Below are positions 55,330-64,000 of a stretch of 64,000 bases of DNA, in pieces. The position numbers and the translations under genes are program-made. The notes beneath the pieces are model-generated. The model had not been told where the DNA came from, did no database searches, and saw only the letters and a program-made list of their open reading frames with translations. The DNA is from Bursaphelenchus xylophilus (lineage: Eukaryota; Nematoda; Chromadorea; Rhabditida; Aphelenchoididae), in contig CAJFCV020000001.1 of NCBI GenBank assembly GCA_904066235.2, forward strand, positions 4,712,001-4,776,000. Reading direction: 5' to 3'. How positions within the stretch are numbered: position 1 is the stretch's first letter; the number at the start of each line of letters is the position of its first letter.

Positions 55330-58300
55330 CTAATCATCATCTTGCTTTTCACTCGACTCTTCTTTCTCCTTGTTGAAAAATGCTTTCAGTGCCAAGCGGC
55401 CGCGTTTCAAAAGATTTGTTTTTCCTCTCCTCGCCTCTGGTTCAACTGATGATTCGCTCGAAAGACCGCTGGAAGTCTTGTGGTTACTCGCAACTCCAGA
55501 ATCTCCATCCGATTCTTCCTCGGATCTAAAATGAAAAAACGTTGAACAACACGAAAAAAATTATTTTTTTTGTTGCTTTTTTAAACAAGACGTTCTTAAA
55601 TTATCTATCATATTTCGCAAGATTTCGTAAAAAGTAATCAACTTTACAATTTTACACTTTTTTTATCCCATTTTGCAAAAAAAAATCTCCGCAGACGACA
55701 GGATTCGAACCTGTGCGGGCAGAGCCCAATTGATTTCTAGTCAATCTCCTTAACCACTCGGACACGACTGCACGAAGGGAAAGCGCTTATTTTGAAAGCC
55801 TAACAAGGGAATGGTCTGAACTTCCCCCGGCGTTTGAGAAAATGACTAGTACAGGTGGATAGAGCAGGTCAACTTTGTTAAAAAGAACGATTTTCCAGCT
55901 GCGGAATAAGCCCGGCCGACGAGAAAAATCGACCGAAAGTTCCACAAAAATTTCCTCTTTCTCTTCCCTCGGAAAAGAAGAGCGGTGTCCAATGGTTCGG
56001 TTGGCCGAGTGGATAAAGCGTCCGCTCGTTATTCTTTTGGGGGTTGGTTCGATTCCGGAGCAGCCCGAAGGACCGAAGACTTTGGTGTGGGCAAGACCAA
56101 ACTCTCATAAAACAAAAAAAAATATTTTGCCATTTTTATACGTTTTATGGAACTAACTATACCGAAAACACAGATAATCGTTAAAAAATGGTTTTTTTGG
56201 ATTTTTCCAGACCTACAAATCGATGGAACGTCGAAGTCATCCTCGTATGGTCATAGATAAAGGTATCCATCATATCTTTTTGAAAAGGACTGTACCCCAA
56301 TTTGTATTATTTAAAAAAAAATTTTATAACCCATAAAACGTTTAAAAACGGCAAAATATTTTTTTTGTTTTATGAGAGTTTGGTCTCGCCCATACCAAAG
56401 TCTTATTACGGTCCTTCGGGCTTCCCCGGAATCGAACCAACCCCCAAAAGAACATCGAGCGGATGCTTTATCCACTCGGCTAACCGGACCACTGGACGCC
56501 GCTCTTCTTTTCGGAAGGAAAAGAAAGAGGAAATTTTTGTGGAACTTTCGGTCGATTTTTCTCGTCGGCCGGGCTTATTCCGCAGCTGGAAAATGGCTCT
56601 TTTTACCAAAGTTGACCTGCTCTATCCACCTGTACTAGTCATTTTGCCAAACGCCGGGGGAAGTTCAGACCATTCCCTCGTAAGGGCGAAAAGTAAGTTC
56701 CGACAAACGAGAGTGTGCAATGAAGAGAGAAAAAGTCAATTGCACTGTGCAAAAATAATAATAAAAGATGTGCACAGTGCAATTAAAAATTTTCGCATGT
56801 TCTCCTAAAAAATCCCAAAAATCTTACTCCACATATCTGATCACGTCCTCCCTATTCTCTTCCCTTTCTTTTTGAGAAATTTTCATCCGCATTCTTCTGC
56901 AATCCATCGCCTTTTCGTATTTTTTCACCAAACGAGGATAGCATTTTGAGAGCACAGAGTCCCATTCCGAATTGTTGTAAGTGACCACAATCAATGCCTG
57001 TCCGGTGAGGTTTTCCTTGTCCGGAATGGCGTCATCTTTTCTGCTGAACGGGAAAACCATATAGGAATTCTTGAAATCAATCTCGGCCCGGGCTTCCACA
57101 AGTTCGGGGATGCGCTCACACAGATAGAGGTAGTTGGCGGTGCTGCAAAAGTAGGGGAAAAAATTAAATTTTTGTTAGGCAAAATATTAAAATTAATTTT
57201 TTTTTCAAAATCAAAAAATAGTCATCAAAAATTTTTGCGTTAAAAAATAAAAATTTTTGAAAAAATTATACAGATTTTGAAGTTTATAAACTTAAGCCTA
57301 AGAAGTGCGTATTTTACCTGATCAGTCGGTTATTGGTGAGTATCAACAAACAGGCCCGACAATCTTGCTGAACTTTCCGTTCCAGACGTCCGACGGCTGT
57401 CGCGTCCACGGTAAACTTGAGGTAGTACATCTGAAGTTATTCTTGCAAAGCTTCGACATCAGAAAATTCAAAAAAAAAAAAAAAAAAAAAAAATTTAACC
57501 GCACCGTGCAGTACCCAAAATTTCTCATCGCACTGTGCAATCAAAAAATCAATACAACGGCACTGCGCAGTTCAACAATCACATTTTTCACCGTGCAGAA
57601 AAAAATTATAATCTGCACAGTGCAACAAAGAGAAAGAAGAAAAAAAAATTGCACGGTGCAATAAAAAAAAATATTTTGGGACTCGCACAGTGCGATGGAA
57701 ATTTTCTTTTAATTTCAAAGTGAAAAAAGCATGTAGACCAAGCCTTAATTGACGTATTTTACCCGTGTTCCCATCGGATTGAACAGCATATTCACATTCA
57801 AAGGCCTTCTGGCCCCTCCATTGTGTGCCAAAAACTTTCCATTCATCGCCTTCAACTTCCCAATTACCCCTTTTTTGATCTCATCATCCAACAACTCCTC
57901 TTGGATCACATCCTTTTTCCCTTTGAACTTCTTGACCCAGCTGTTTTTCAACAACTCGCTACAAGTTTTTCGCTGGGCCGGGTCCCCAACCAAACATTTG
58001 TCGATAAAGTCGCGACAAGCGGGTGATAAATCCATAGCAATACCCTCATAAATCCGTGGCGGGAACATCAGCTCCCAAATAATGTGTTTCTGGAAGAAGC
58101 GCAAATTTTGAGGTAAAATACAATACGACATTCCAAAAGATTATATTGATTTACCTCCTTGGTTGCCGCCTTCAGCGTCTTAACCATCCCCTCGGCGTGC
58201 GCTGGGTAATGAGCAAAGGGAAGGCAGTTCAAGAGAAGCTCACACATGATAGCCCCGATACTCCTGGAATTCAAAAATAACCAATTTGAAGAATTTCAGG

Positions 58301-60048
58301 TTTTCGTGGTGGGACCAAAAATTAATTTTATTAGTTAAAATACGATAGAAGTAGTCTTAAAGTAAAATTCAAGATTAAAACTTAGCTCCAAATTCTTGAT
58401 TCAAAACTGAGAAGTTTCCGCGGACAAAAACAATAAAGATTGGTCCCGCCGCGACAACTTGAAAATCTAAAAAACGGCTCATACAAATCAAAAAAAGTAT
58501 TATAATTTAGGAAATCAACTAAAAGATCAGTTAAAAAATCAAATTCGCCTTAGAAAAAAATTTTTGTCCCAGAAGTTTTCGTGGTGGGACTAAACAAAGT
58601 CTTAATTTTGCCACAGTAACCCTAAAAATCATCATTTTCGATATAATAGCAACTAATAGTACAAGCACCTCATTCTTAATTCAATATTTTGTCACCAAAG
58701 GGTTTCGCTGTAGGACCGTCAAAAAATGCTTGGTCTCACCACGAAAACTTCCGTTCATACAAAACTGCTTTGATTTGGGAAGTATCCTTCCTAAAACTCA
58801 CCAAGTCTCCGCACGGATATCATAAGGCTTCTCGCTGACCTTCACAAACCTCAAAGCAATCTCCGGTGCCATGTAATAGCTCGTTCCAACAGGAGTTTTT
58901 ATCTCTCCCAGTTTGAAATGGCCTGTTTCGAATTGTTTCGTCAACCCAAAATCGCCAATCTTCACGGTTCCCTTATTGCTCACCAACAGATTCCCGCTTT
59001 TGAGGTCGCGATGAATGTAGCGATTCTTGTGCATGAAGTCCAGGCCGGTCAGGAGTTGATGGACAATCTGGCCCGCACAGTTTTCACTGACTGGGCTTAC
59101 TGGCTTCAGTTGGGTAATCGACGCCATTGCGTACAGTCTGGCCATATTTAGCTAAAATTTTGAGGGTTGGGAAAATTTTCTTGGGATTTCAGGTTTTCGT
59201 GGTGGGACACAAAAGTTCAATTTTTGAGCAAAAATCGATATCTTTGCTTGCTCAAAATCGATTAATATGTATAAAAAGAACTCGGGTAATCTTGAGCTCA
59301 AAAAAACACATTTCGCGGCGAGACCCAAAATTTATACATAATATAAATCGCTCAGGAAATTACGTAATATAAATCGCTCAGGAAATTACGAAACTATAAA
59401 TCGCTCAGGAATTACGAAACTGCAAGCCTTTCAACTTTTCGTTGCAACGCCGAACCCAAAAAAAATAAAATAAAAAAATTGATTTTGGTCTCACTGCGAG
59501 AACCTCCACTTACCCGAAGCTCACGACTCTCTTCGCAAAGTTTCCGGAGATTCCACAGCAGCGGCATGACGATGAAAATAGTGGACCGGTTGATCACAGA
59601 GACCGAGTATTTGCCGACCAAGTTCGGATGGGACAAACGAGACATGGCTTTGATTTCGTCGAGCTAAAAACAATGAAGATAAAATGTGTGCAAAGCAATC
59701 TACTGGGGCTTACAATATGACGTTTGCTGCTGACTCGGTAGTTCAGCAGTTTAACCGCGCAGTCTTTTTTCTCCGCCAAATTCCGGGCCTTGATGACGTC
59801 GCCAAAGGCACCAGTTCCCAAAATGAACTCGAAAACATAGTCCTTGAGGCGACAGCTCCATCCCTCCTCCGACTCGTAGCCTCGGGAGCTGAAAATACAA
59901 GCTAAAAGAATTGGTAAAAATTGGAAAAATTTGTGTAGAATCATTACGTAATCTGGTCTTGAGAGTCCACATCAGCAGCTTCACGAAGGCTGGCGGCGAA
60001 CTGTTCGAAGGAATCGTCTATTTCGTTGATCTTTCGGCGGGAACCCAT
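55330..60048 (-). CDS. Ser/Thr protein kinase, nine exons, 611 aa
   Basis: Minus-strand exons: 60048-59948, 59888-59714, 59663-59514, 59151-58802, 58263-58155, 58089-57763, 57430-57318, 57142-56828, 55525-55330 (TAG). Phases agree throughout. The kinase domain spans about residues 50-380: glycine loop GTGAFGDV (58-65), catalytic Lys in CAVKLL (80), HRDLKSGN (189-196), DFG (209-211), activation segment GTSYYM and APE (237-239). All catalytic residues are present; Lys after HRDL marks a Ser/Thr kinase. The subfamily is not clear, with some STE20-like flavour. Residues 380-611 include a region with no domain I recognise and an acidic Ser/Lys tail. Exon 8 could instead read through its donor (GTAAGA) to a TAA at 56824, giving 547 aa. 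Exon 9 is supported by phase, charged composition and AATAAA at 55288-55293. Its intron 8 holds a tRNA and a foldback element. Confidence 0.85.
55691..55771 (-). tRNA. tRNA-Ser(AGA)
   Basis: The minus strand folds as a type II tRNA: acceptor GCAGTCG with CGTCTGC, D arm with GTCCGAGTGGTTAAGG (box A), anticodon stem TTGA/TCAA around loop CTAGAAA (anticodon AGA, reads UCU serine), long variable arm GGGCTCTGCCC, T arm ACAGG-TTCGAAT-CCTGT (box B). A run of nine T follows about six bases past the 3' end as a Pol III terminator. One acceptor pair is T-T (fifth pair). The gene sits inside intron 8 of the kinase gene, on the same strand. Serine identity is firm because of the variable arm. Confidence 0.93.
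55801..56683. mobile_element. Foldback element with tRNA-like arms, copy 2 (883 bp, kinase intron 8)
   Basis: Inverted arms 55801-56155 and 56327-56683 flank a centre of about 170 bp. Ends read TAACAAGGGAATGG and, on the right, the complement TTACGAGGGAATGG, matching the ends of the element at 2202-2960. Each arm has a tRNA-like block (about 55992-56070 plus; about 56411-56495 minus) with box A TGGCCGAGTGGATAAAG or TAGCCGAGTGGATAAAG and box B GGTTCGATTCC, 40-odd bases apart. The blocks resemble tRNAs more closely than in copy 1 but lack a paired anticodon stem. The arms also share CTTTCGGTCGATTTTTCTC-type flanks. There is no coding capacity. Confidence 0.8.
56742..56780. repeat. Two GCAC-N-GTGC palindromes in kinase intron 8
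   Basis: TGCACTGTGCA at 56741-56751 and TGCACAGTGCA at 56771-56781 have the same core as the cluster at 46750-47135. A half site GTGTGCAATG lies near 56713. Confidence 0.7.
57501..57693. repeat. Cluster of GCAC-N-GTGC palindromes in kinase intron 7 region
   Basis: Perfect cores start at 57501, 57530, 57615, 57651 and 57685. One-mismatch versions lie at 57560 (GCACTGCGC) and 57588 (TCACCGTGC). A 20-base-plus A run precedes the cluster at about 57470-57493. The whole cluster lies in the intron between exons 58089-57763 and 57430-57318 of the kinase gene. Confidence 0.8.
58300..59500. repeat. Recurring CGTGGTGGGAC motif in two kinase introns
   Basis: TTTTCGTGGTGGGAC followed by an A-rich stretch occurs near 58304, 58577 and 59198. 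Diverged or inverted versions occur near 58421-58460, 58695, 58732 and 59311. They lie only in the two longest 5' introns (58264-58801 and 59152-59513). The function is unknown. Confidence 0.6.
59338..59421. repeat. Three tandem copies of a 26-30-bp repeat
   Basis: The string ATATAAATCGCTCAGGAAAT and shorter variants repeats three times within the kinase intron 59152-59513. Copies are nearly identical, indicating recent duplication. Confidence 0.75.
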
Positions 60049-60218
60049 TTTTCCGACCACACGAATCGACCGGGGAAAGAATTAGTGGCCATTTTTGGTC
60101 GATTTTTGCTGTCCAAAGGACAAAGGAAGGTATAATTTTTGCTTTTTTCGTATTTTTAAATTTTGTAAATTTTATTTTTGCAGTTTGAAAATCGTTATTG
60201 TTTATTCAAGCACCCTTG
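60049..60218. promoter_or_regulatory. 170-bp shared upstream region between divergent genes
   Basis: The kinase ATG (60048, minus) and the small secreted-protein ATG (60219, plus) are 170 bp apart, head to head. An acceptor ATTTTTGCAG ends at 60183, 35 nt before the plus ATG, consistent with a trans-splice leader site or a 5' UTR intron. No TATA box is evident. Confidence 0.45.
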
Positions 60219-61234
60219 ATGCGGTCCTTAATTTGGTCCCTCGGCTTTTTCGGACTCTTCATTCTGACATCCGCTAAAGTTACGCAATGGCACTTCCAAG
60301 GCCAGGTTCGATGTGAGCACGAGAAATCGCTGGAGGGAAAGCGGAAAATTGTAGGTAACAGAAAATTTTTATGTAGGAAAAAAGTTCTAACACAGACTCA
60401 AGAAATGGTTTTTTAATTCTTGAAAGCTGCAGATGAAATAATATTTTAATAGATCCGACTGAAAGTTGTCCAGATTCAAAAATTGTTGCTTGTTTAAGGC
60501 TTTCGAAGCGATGCCAAGTCAAGGTTCGGACGTAGCCTGAAAAAACTATTTTTGGAGTAGGCCAGAAGATGAAAATTTTCTACTCACGATCATATTGCCA
60601 TTTTTGGCAGGTTCCAAAAGATTTTTCCCCTAGCTGCGCTGAGCTGCTAAAACCTTGGCTTTATAATTTTCCTTGGTTTTTTATTCTTTTTGCTGACTGG
60701 CCTAGACGAAAAAGACATCAAGCGTTCATTTCAGAATTCCAGTTGCTTTTTTTTGTGAAAATTGTGTTAAAACACTTTTTTTTTATTCTACGGCCTGCAA
60801 AAAGATGAACCATATTTTTTTGAGCATGCACCAACATTTTCCGCAGTTGGCCTCCTTTTTATGTTGATATACTGTACTTACAAGCTTGCAGCTCTTCAAA
60901 GTTGTCCAAGAGCATGCTCTCTATTCCAATTTGGTTTGTCTAAATCATACGATTGATTCCAGCGGAATGTTCAACGTCTCATGTAACGCGACTGCAAATG
61001 ACAACGCTGTAATTTACTTGTAAGTAATGGTCAACCCAGTCGTTTTATTTTCTTTTACATTCAATTGTTTTTGGTTTGATTTTGTGCAGTTATCATGCTT
61101 GTGACGGTATATGTCGGCTTTACTACAACGACCGTAGCGACAAGATTCGAATCGATTGGAATGATATTGTTTTGGGAAAGTATGACATCAGAAGAGACGA
61201 CGCCGAATGTTCTGCAGAGATCTATGAGGAATAG
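60219..61234 (+). CDS. Secreted transthyretin-like family protein, 134 aa
   Basis: Exons 60219-60350, 60892-61019 and 61090-61234 keep phase (0, then 2) and end at TAG. Residues 1-19 form a signal peptide (MRSLIWSLGFFGLFILTSA). The mature part starts with a beta-strand-like stretch WHFQGQVRCEHEK, then KVVQEHAL, then DSSGMFNVSC, then YHACDGICRLYY, and ends acidic. The order G-x-V-x-C, then D-x-x-G-x-F-x-x-C, then H-x-C with a second Cys matches the nematode transthyretin-like (TTL/ttr) family of small extracellular proteins. The family call rests on this pattern and size; overall identity is low. A paralogue follows at 61686. AATAAA at 61264-61269 fits its 3' end. Confidence 0.75.
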
Positions 61235-61685
61235 GTGAAATGTGGATATAATATGTATTCTGAAATAAATAGATTATTTCATTACAGAATGCGGTACAAT
61301 TTAATTTGTTTGGGTGTATTTACAAACGTAATTTTCCTAAACCTCCATATTTTGCAGCTAAAGTCCCGAGCAGCCTTGACTTGGCTCTCCTTGGCTGGCC
61401 CTTGATCTTTCATTCCCTACAGACTTTTAGAAAGTGATAGAAAAGCTTGGGACGAACTAAAATTGGGACATGCTGAGCCACGGAAGAGGTCTTACACCAC
61501 GTCCTATTCGTCATAAAATATTTTGAAATTGGGCTAAGGATAGGACGCAACGTGTAAAAAATTTTTTGAGTGGGTTTTTCGCCTACTTCTAACGAAACAT
61601 AAGTCCTTTCGAAATATGAAAATCTTACCTATTTTGAGAAAAAATGATTACAAGTTTGAAAGCAATCGGATCGGTCGTGTCTGTA
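61235..61685. other. Short spacer between the two transthyretin-like genes
   Basis: It holds the AATAAA of the first gene and presumably the promoter of the second. I see no other feature. Confidence 0.4.
61264..61269 (+). terminator. Polyadenylation signal AATAAA
   Basis: AATAAA lies 30 nt after the stop of the secreted transthyretin-like gene. Confidence 0.55.
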
Positions 61686-63186
61686 ATGTTGTCGCCAATC
61701 ATCCGACTACTCTTCTTCATTGCTTTGTGCCAAGCCGTGCGGATTAAATGGCATTACCGAGGATCTGTTCATTGTGAAAATGAGAAGTCGCTGGTGGGAA
61801 AGCGGAAAATATTAGGTTGGACGGAAAGTCTTTGCCTTTTTTCTGCTGCTATTTTTCCTTGCACTGATGGAAAAAAGGCAAACACTAATACATGGTGTTG
61901 GTAGGGGACAGGCATCCCTATCTGACTGTACAACCCTCAGCCATCTTAAGCATGTACAAACAGAGAACTTAATTTAGACATTTACCCATCTTTGGTCTAC
62001 AAGCAGAAATCTTTTGCTGGTTTGTTTAACAAAGCCTTCTAGAAAATTCTTTTAGCACTGTTAAAAAGACTTCTTTTGAAGCTCTTAACATGTGCAAACC
62101 CGGCGGGGATTAAATCAAAACCGAACCAGAAAACGTGGTTTTTATGAGACCAAACAAGTTTGAATATAATTTCAACCGCCGCTTTGCCGATGCATTTGTA
62201 TGGGTTTAACTATGATATGCCAAAACTAAAGACACTCACTTACACTCAGCTACCCGTCATTAGGCAATTGTTTTACTGCGTGACGTGCCAGAACTCAATT
62301 ATTTGTTTTTCAAAAAGTCGCTGGTGAACTGTTGGATCAACCCGTAAAATTGAAAAAGCGCTGACATCAGCTTTCCAATCCTCCCTTTCTAGGGTCGAAA
62401 ATAGAGCCTCTGTATCGTAATACTACTTTATGAAACAATGGGTAACCATTGTTAATTGTCAACAAATCACACGCATTTCTCTAGGGCTATATATTTTTGG
62501 CAATTTTGTCTTTTTACGGGTAACCCGAGGCGCCTATGATCCGGTTTACCCATGTAGCACGTAAAAGGCTACCCATGTTGTTCACTGAACTCTGTTATAT
62601 AGACAGACCATCAGCAATGCGCGGAGTAATAAGAAAACGTTTTTAAGCGGGGCCTTTGCTGAGGATTTGGTTGAAAGAGTAGCTATTATTTTTTTCGACA
62701 GGTTTTTTTAAGATATACAATTGTGTTTAGCGTAGTCGGAAAGACAACTGGACACAGCCCACAAAGTTTCGGAGCTTCATCAAAAGCGATTTGGAAACTA
62801 GAGCTTGCGTTCTGGACCCCACCCGAAATTGCCGCAAAGCGGAAAACCTCTTATAATAAAGCTCGTTTTGGCGGAGCAAACGGTTGGCACATAGCACATA
62901 AATCTGCACACTGTACTCTTGTATATACTAGGCATTTACGGTTGACACTCGGTCTTGGCGCGAAAAAAAATAAATTTCAAAATTGGATAAAGAATGGCAA
63001 AGACTTTCCGTCCAACCTAATAGTAAGGTTAATTATGACTCTACAACTATTTATTTAGCTCCTCAAAGTGGTCAGGGAGAACGCATTGTGGCCGGATCAA
63101 AATTGCTTCAGCCAAACCCTCAATGTGAGTGGAACATTTGATAATGGCTGTACGGCGTCGACCACGGATCACTCAGCAATTTATTT
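61686..63186 (+). pseudogene. Transthyretin-like paralogue, damaged donor, incomplete at right edge
   Basis: Exon 1, 61686-61811, encodes a signal peptide (MLSPIIRLLFFIALCQAV) and IKWHYRGSVHCENEKS, closely matching the neighbour; an in-frame ATG at 61644 also exists. Exon 2, 63059-63186, encodes KVVRENALWPDQNC..VSGTFDNGC and has exactly the same length (128 nt) and phase as exon 2 of the neighbour, with a good GTGAGT donor. At the end of exon 1 the neighbour has GTAGGT, while here the site reads TTAGGT, so the homologous donor is lost. The intron is 1.25 kb against 541 bp. Exon 3 (the YHACDG part) is not in the remaining 800 bp. It may be a pseudogene, or use another donor with exon 3 beyond the window; an intact gene is not excluded. 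Confidence 0.6.
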
Positions 63187-63360
63187 GTGAGTAAAAGTCA
63201 TCTCCAACATTATAGTAAACCTCTCTTTTTTGGGGCCGATTTCCTATCTGAAAGTTTGTTCAGATTTTTTCTGGTGAACAAGAAATGAAGCTCGGGCGCA
63301 GCTCGGGATATGACGAAAACAAAAGAACCGCAAAAAATATTTTTTTTGATTTGGGGAGGA

Positions 63361-63503
63361 TAGGTTACCCCGAGAATAGGTTACCCACCGGATAGGTTAC
63401 CCCAAAAAACACATAACTCGGAGGATAGGTTACCCCACCGGATAGGTTACCCCACGGATAGGTTACCCCACCGGATAGGTTACTCCACGGATAGGTTACC
63501 CCT
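63361..63503. repeat. Tandem GGATAGGTTACCCC array
   Basis: Units of about 17-20 bp built on GGATAGGTTACCCCACC repeat about eight times with small variation. They lie in the putative second intron or 3' flank of the transthyretin-like paralogue. Confidence 0.85.
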
Positions 63504-63530
63504 TACCAAAAAAAGAAAAAAAATTTTTTT

Positions 63531-63845
63531 TGAAATGTTTTCGCTTCGGGAGTTGAAAAAAAGGATTTTTTGTGAAAATTGAAAAAATTTTTAAATGTTT
63601 TCGCTTCGGGAGTTTAATAAGAAAGATTTTTTGTGAAAATTGAATAAAATTTGAAATGTTTTCGCTTCGGGACTTGGGAAGAAAGGATTTTTTGTGAAAT
63701 TTGAATAAAATTTGAAATGTTTTCGCTTCGGGAGTTGAAAAAAAGGATTCTTTGTGAAATTTGAAAAAATTTTGAAATGTTTTCGCTTCGGGACTTTTAA
63801 CAAAAGGATTTTTTGTGAAAATTGAAAAAAATTTGAAAGGTTTTC
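63531..63845. repeat. Five tandem 60-61-bp repeats
   Basis: Units carry TGTTTTCGCTTCGGG at 63536, 63596, 63657, 63718 and 63779, each followed by a purine-rich GGATTTTTTGTGAAAATTG stretch. The minus frame of 70 aa across it is a read-through of the array. Confidence 0.85.
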
Positions 63846-64000
63846 GAGCTGACTGAGTATGAACTGACTGAATATGAAAACTGGGTTTCTGTTACCTTAC
63901 TGCCTTTAGGGATTCTTTTTGAAAATTTTTCGACTTATAACACTTTTAGACGTTAATGGTGTTGTTTTGGTGCCTAGTACTGCTTAAAAACACATTTTTA

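Noticed and set aside
62723..63058. 111-aa plus frame between exons of the transthyretin-like paralogue
   Set aside because: It ends where the paralogue's exon 2 acceptor lies and shows no family motif; a transposon origin could not be supported.

Overview
The window looks like nuclear DNA of a nematode. It has intron-rich protein genes with short introns (about 45-360 bp, GT...AG, acceptors mostly TTTTCAG or TTTTTAG). It carries two adjacent genes resembling the secreted transthyretin-like proteins of nematodes, a neuropeptide-type GPCR, a Klumpfuss-type zinc-finger gene, an intronic tRNA, and many inverted-repeat DNA elements in AT-rich spacers. I cannot name the species; the frequent TTTTTAG acceptors and the element families give no reason to choose Caenorhabditis.

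Layout. 50-3203 (-): 5' five exons of a rhodopsin-class neuropeptide (NPY/NPF-like) receptor running off the left edge; its first intron holds a 759-bp tRNA-bearing foldback element. 3204-21047: no supported gene; four foldback elements (13376-14000, a TA-flanked element at 15097-16454, a hAT-type element at 17494-18210, a TA-flanked element at 18379-19939). 21048-24230 (+): a nine-exon gene for a secretory-pathway, single-membrane-span protein with three 22-residue Lys/Ser repeats at the C terminus; a 364-bp hAT-type element with perfect 8-bp target duplication sits in its last intron. 25237-27961: a 2.7-kb near-perfect palindrome containing ten copies of a 161-162-bp satellite unit. 34756-39242 (-): a nine-exon four-finger C2H2 gene, Klumpfuss-like, preceded by about 16 kb without any gene I can support. 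That spacer carries a cluster of ten GCAC-N-GTGC palindromes and a small MITE family. 55330-60048 (-): a nine-exon Ser/Thr kinase gene; its last intron contains a tRNA-Ser(AGA) gene and a second tRNA-bearing foldback element. 60219-61234 (+): small secreted transthyretin-like gene, head to head with the kinase. 61686-63186 (+): a paralogue with a damaged first splice donor, incomplete at the right edge. 63361-63845: two tandem repeat arrays.

The exon models were built by hand from open frames, splice sites and reading-phase agreement; every junction given keeps phase. The genes do not form an operon or a pathway. The main oddities are non-coding: a foldback family whose arms carry tRNA-like promoters, the GCAC-N-GTGC palindrome clusters, and a degenerate motif of about 35-40 bp that recurs on both strands through the spacers.
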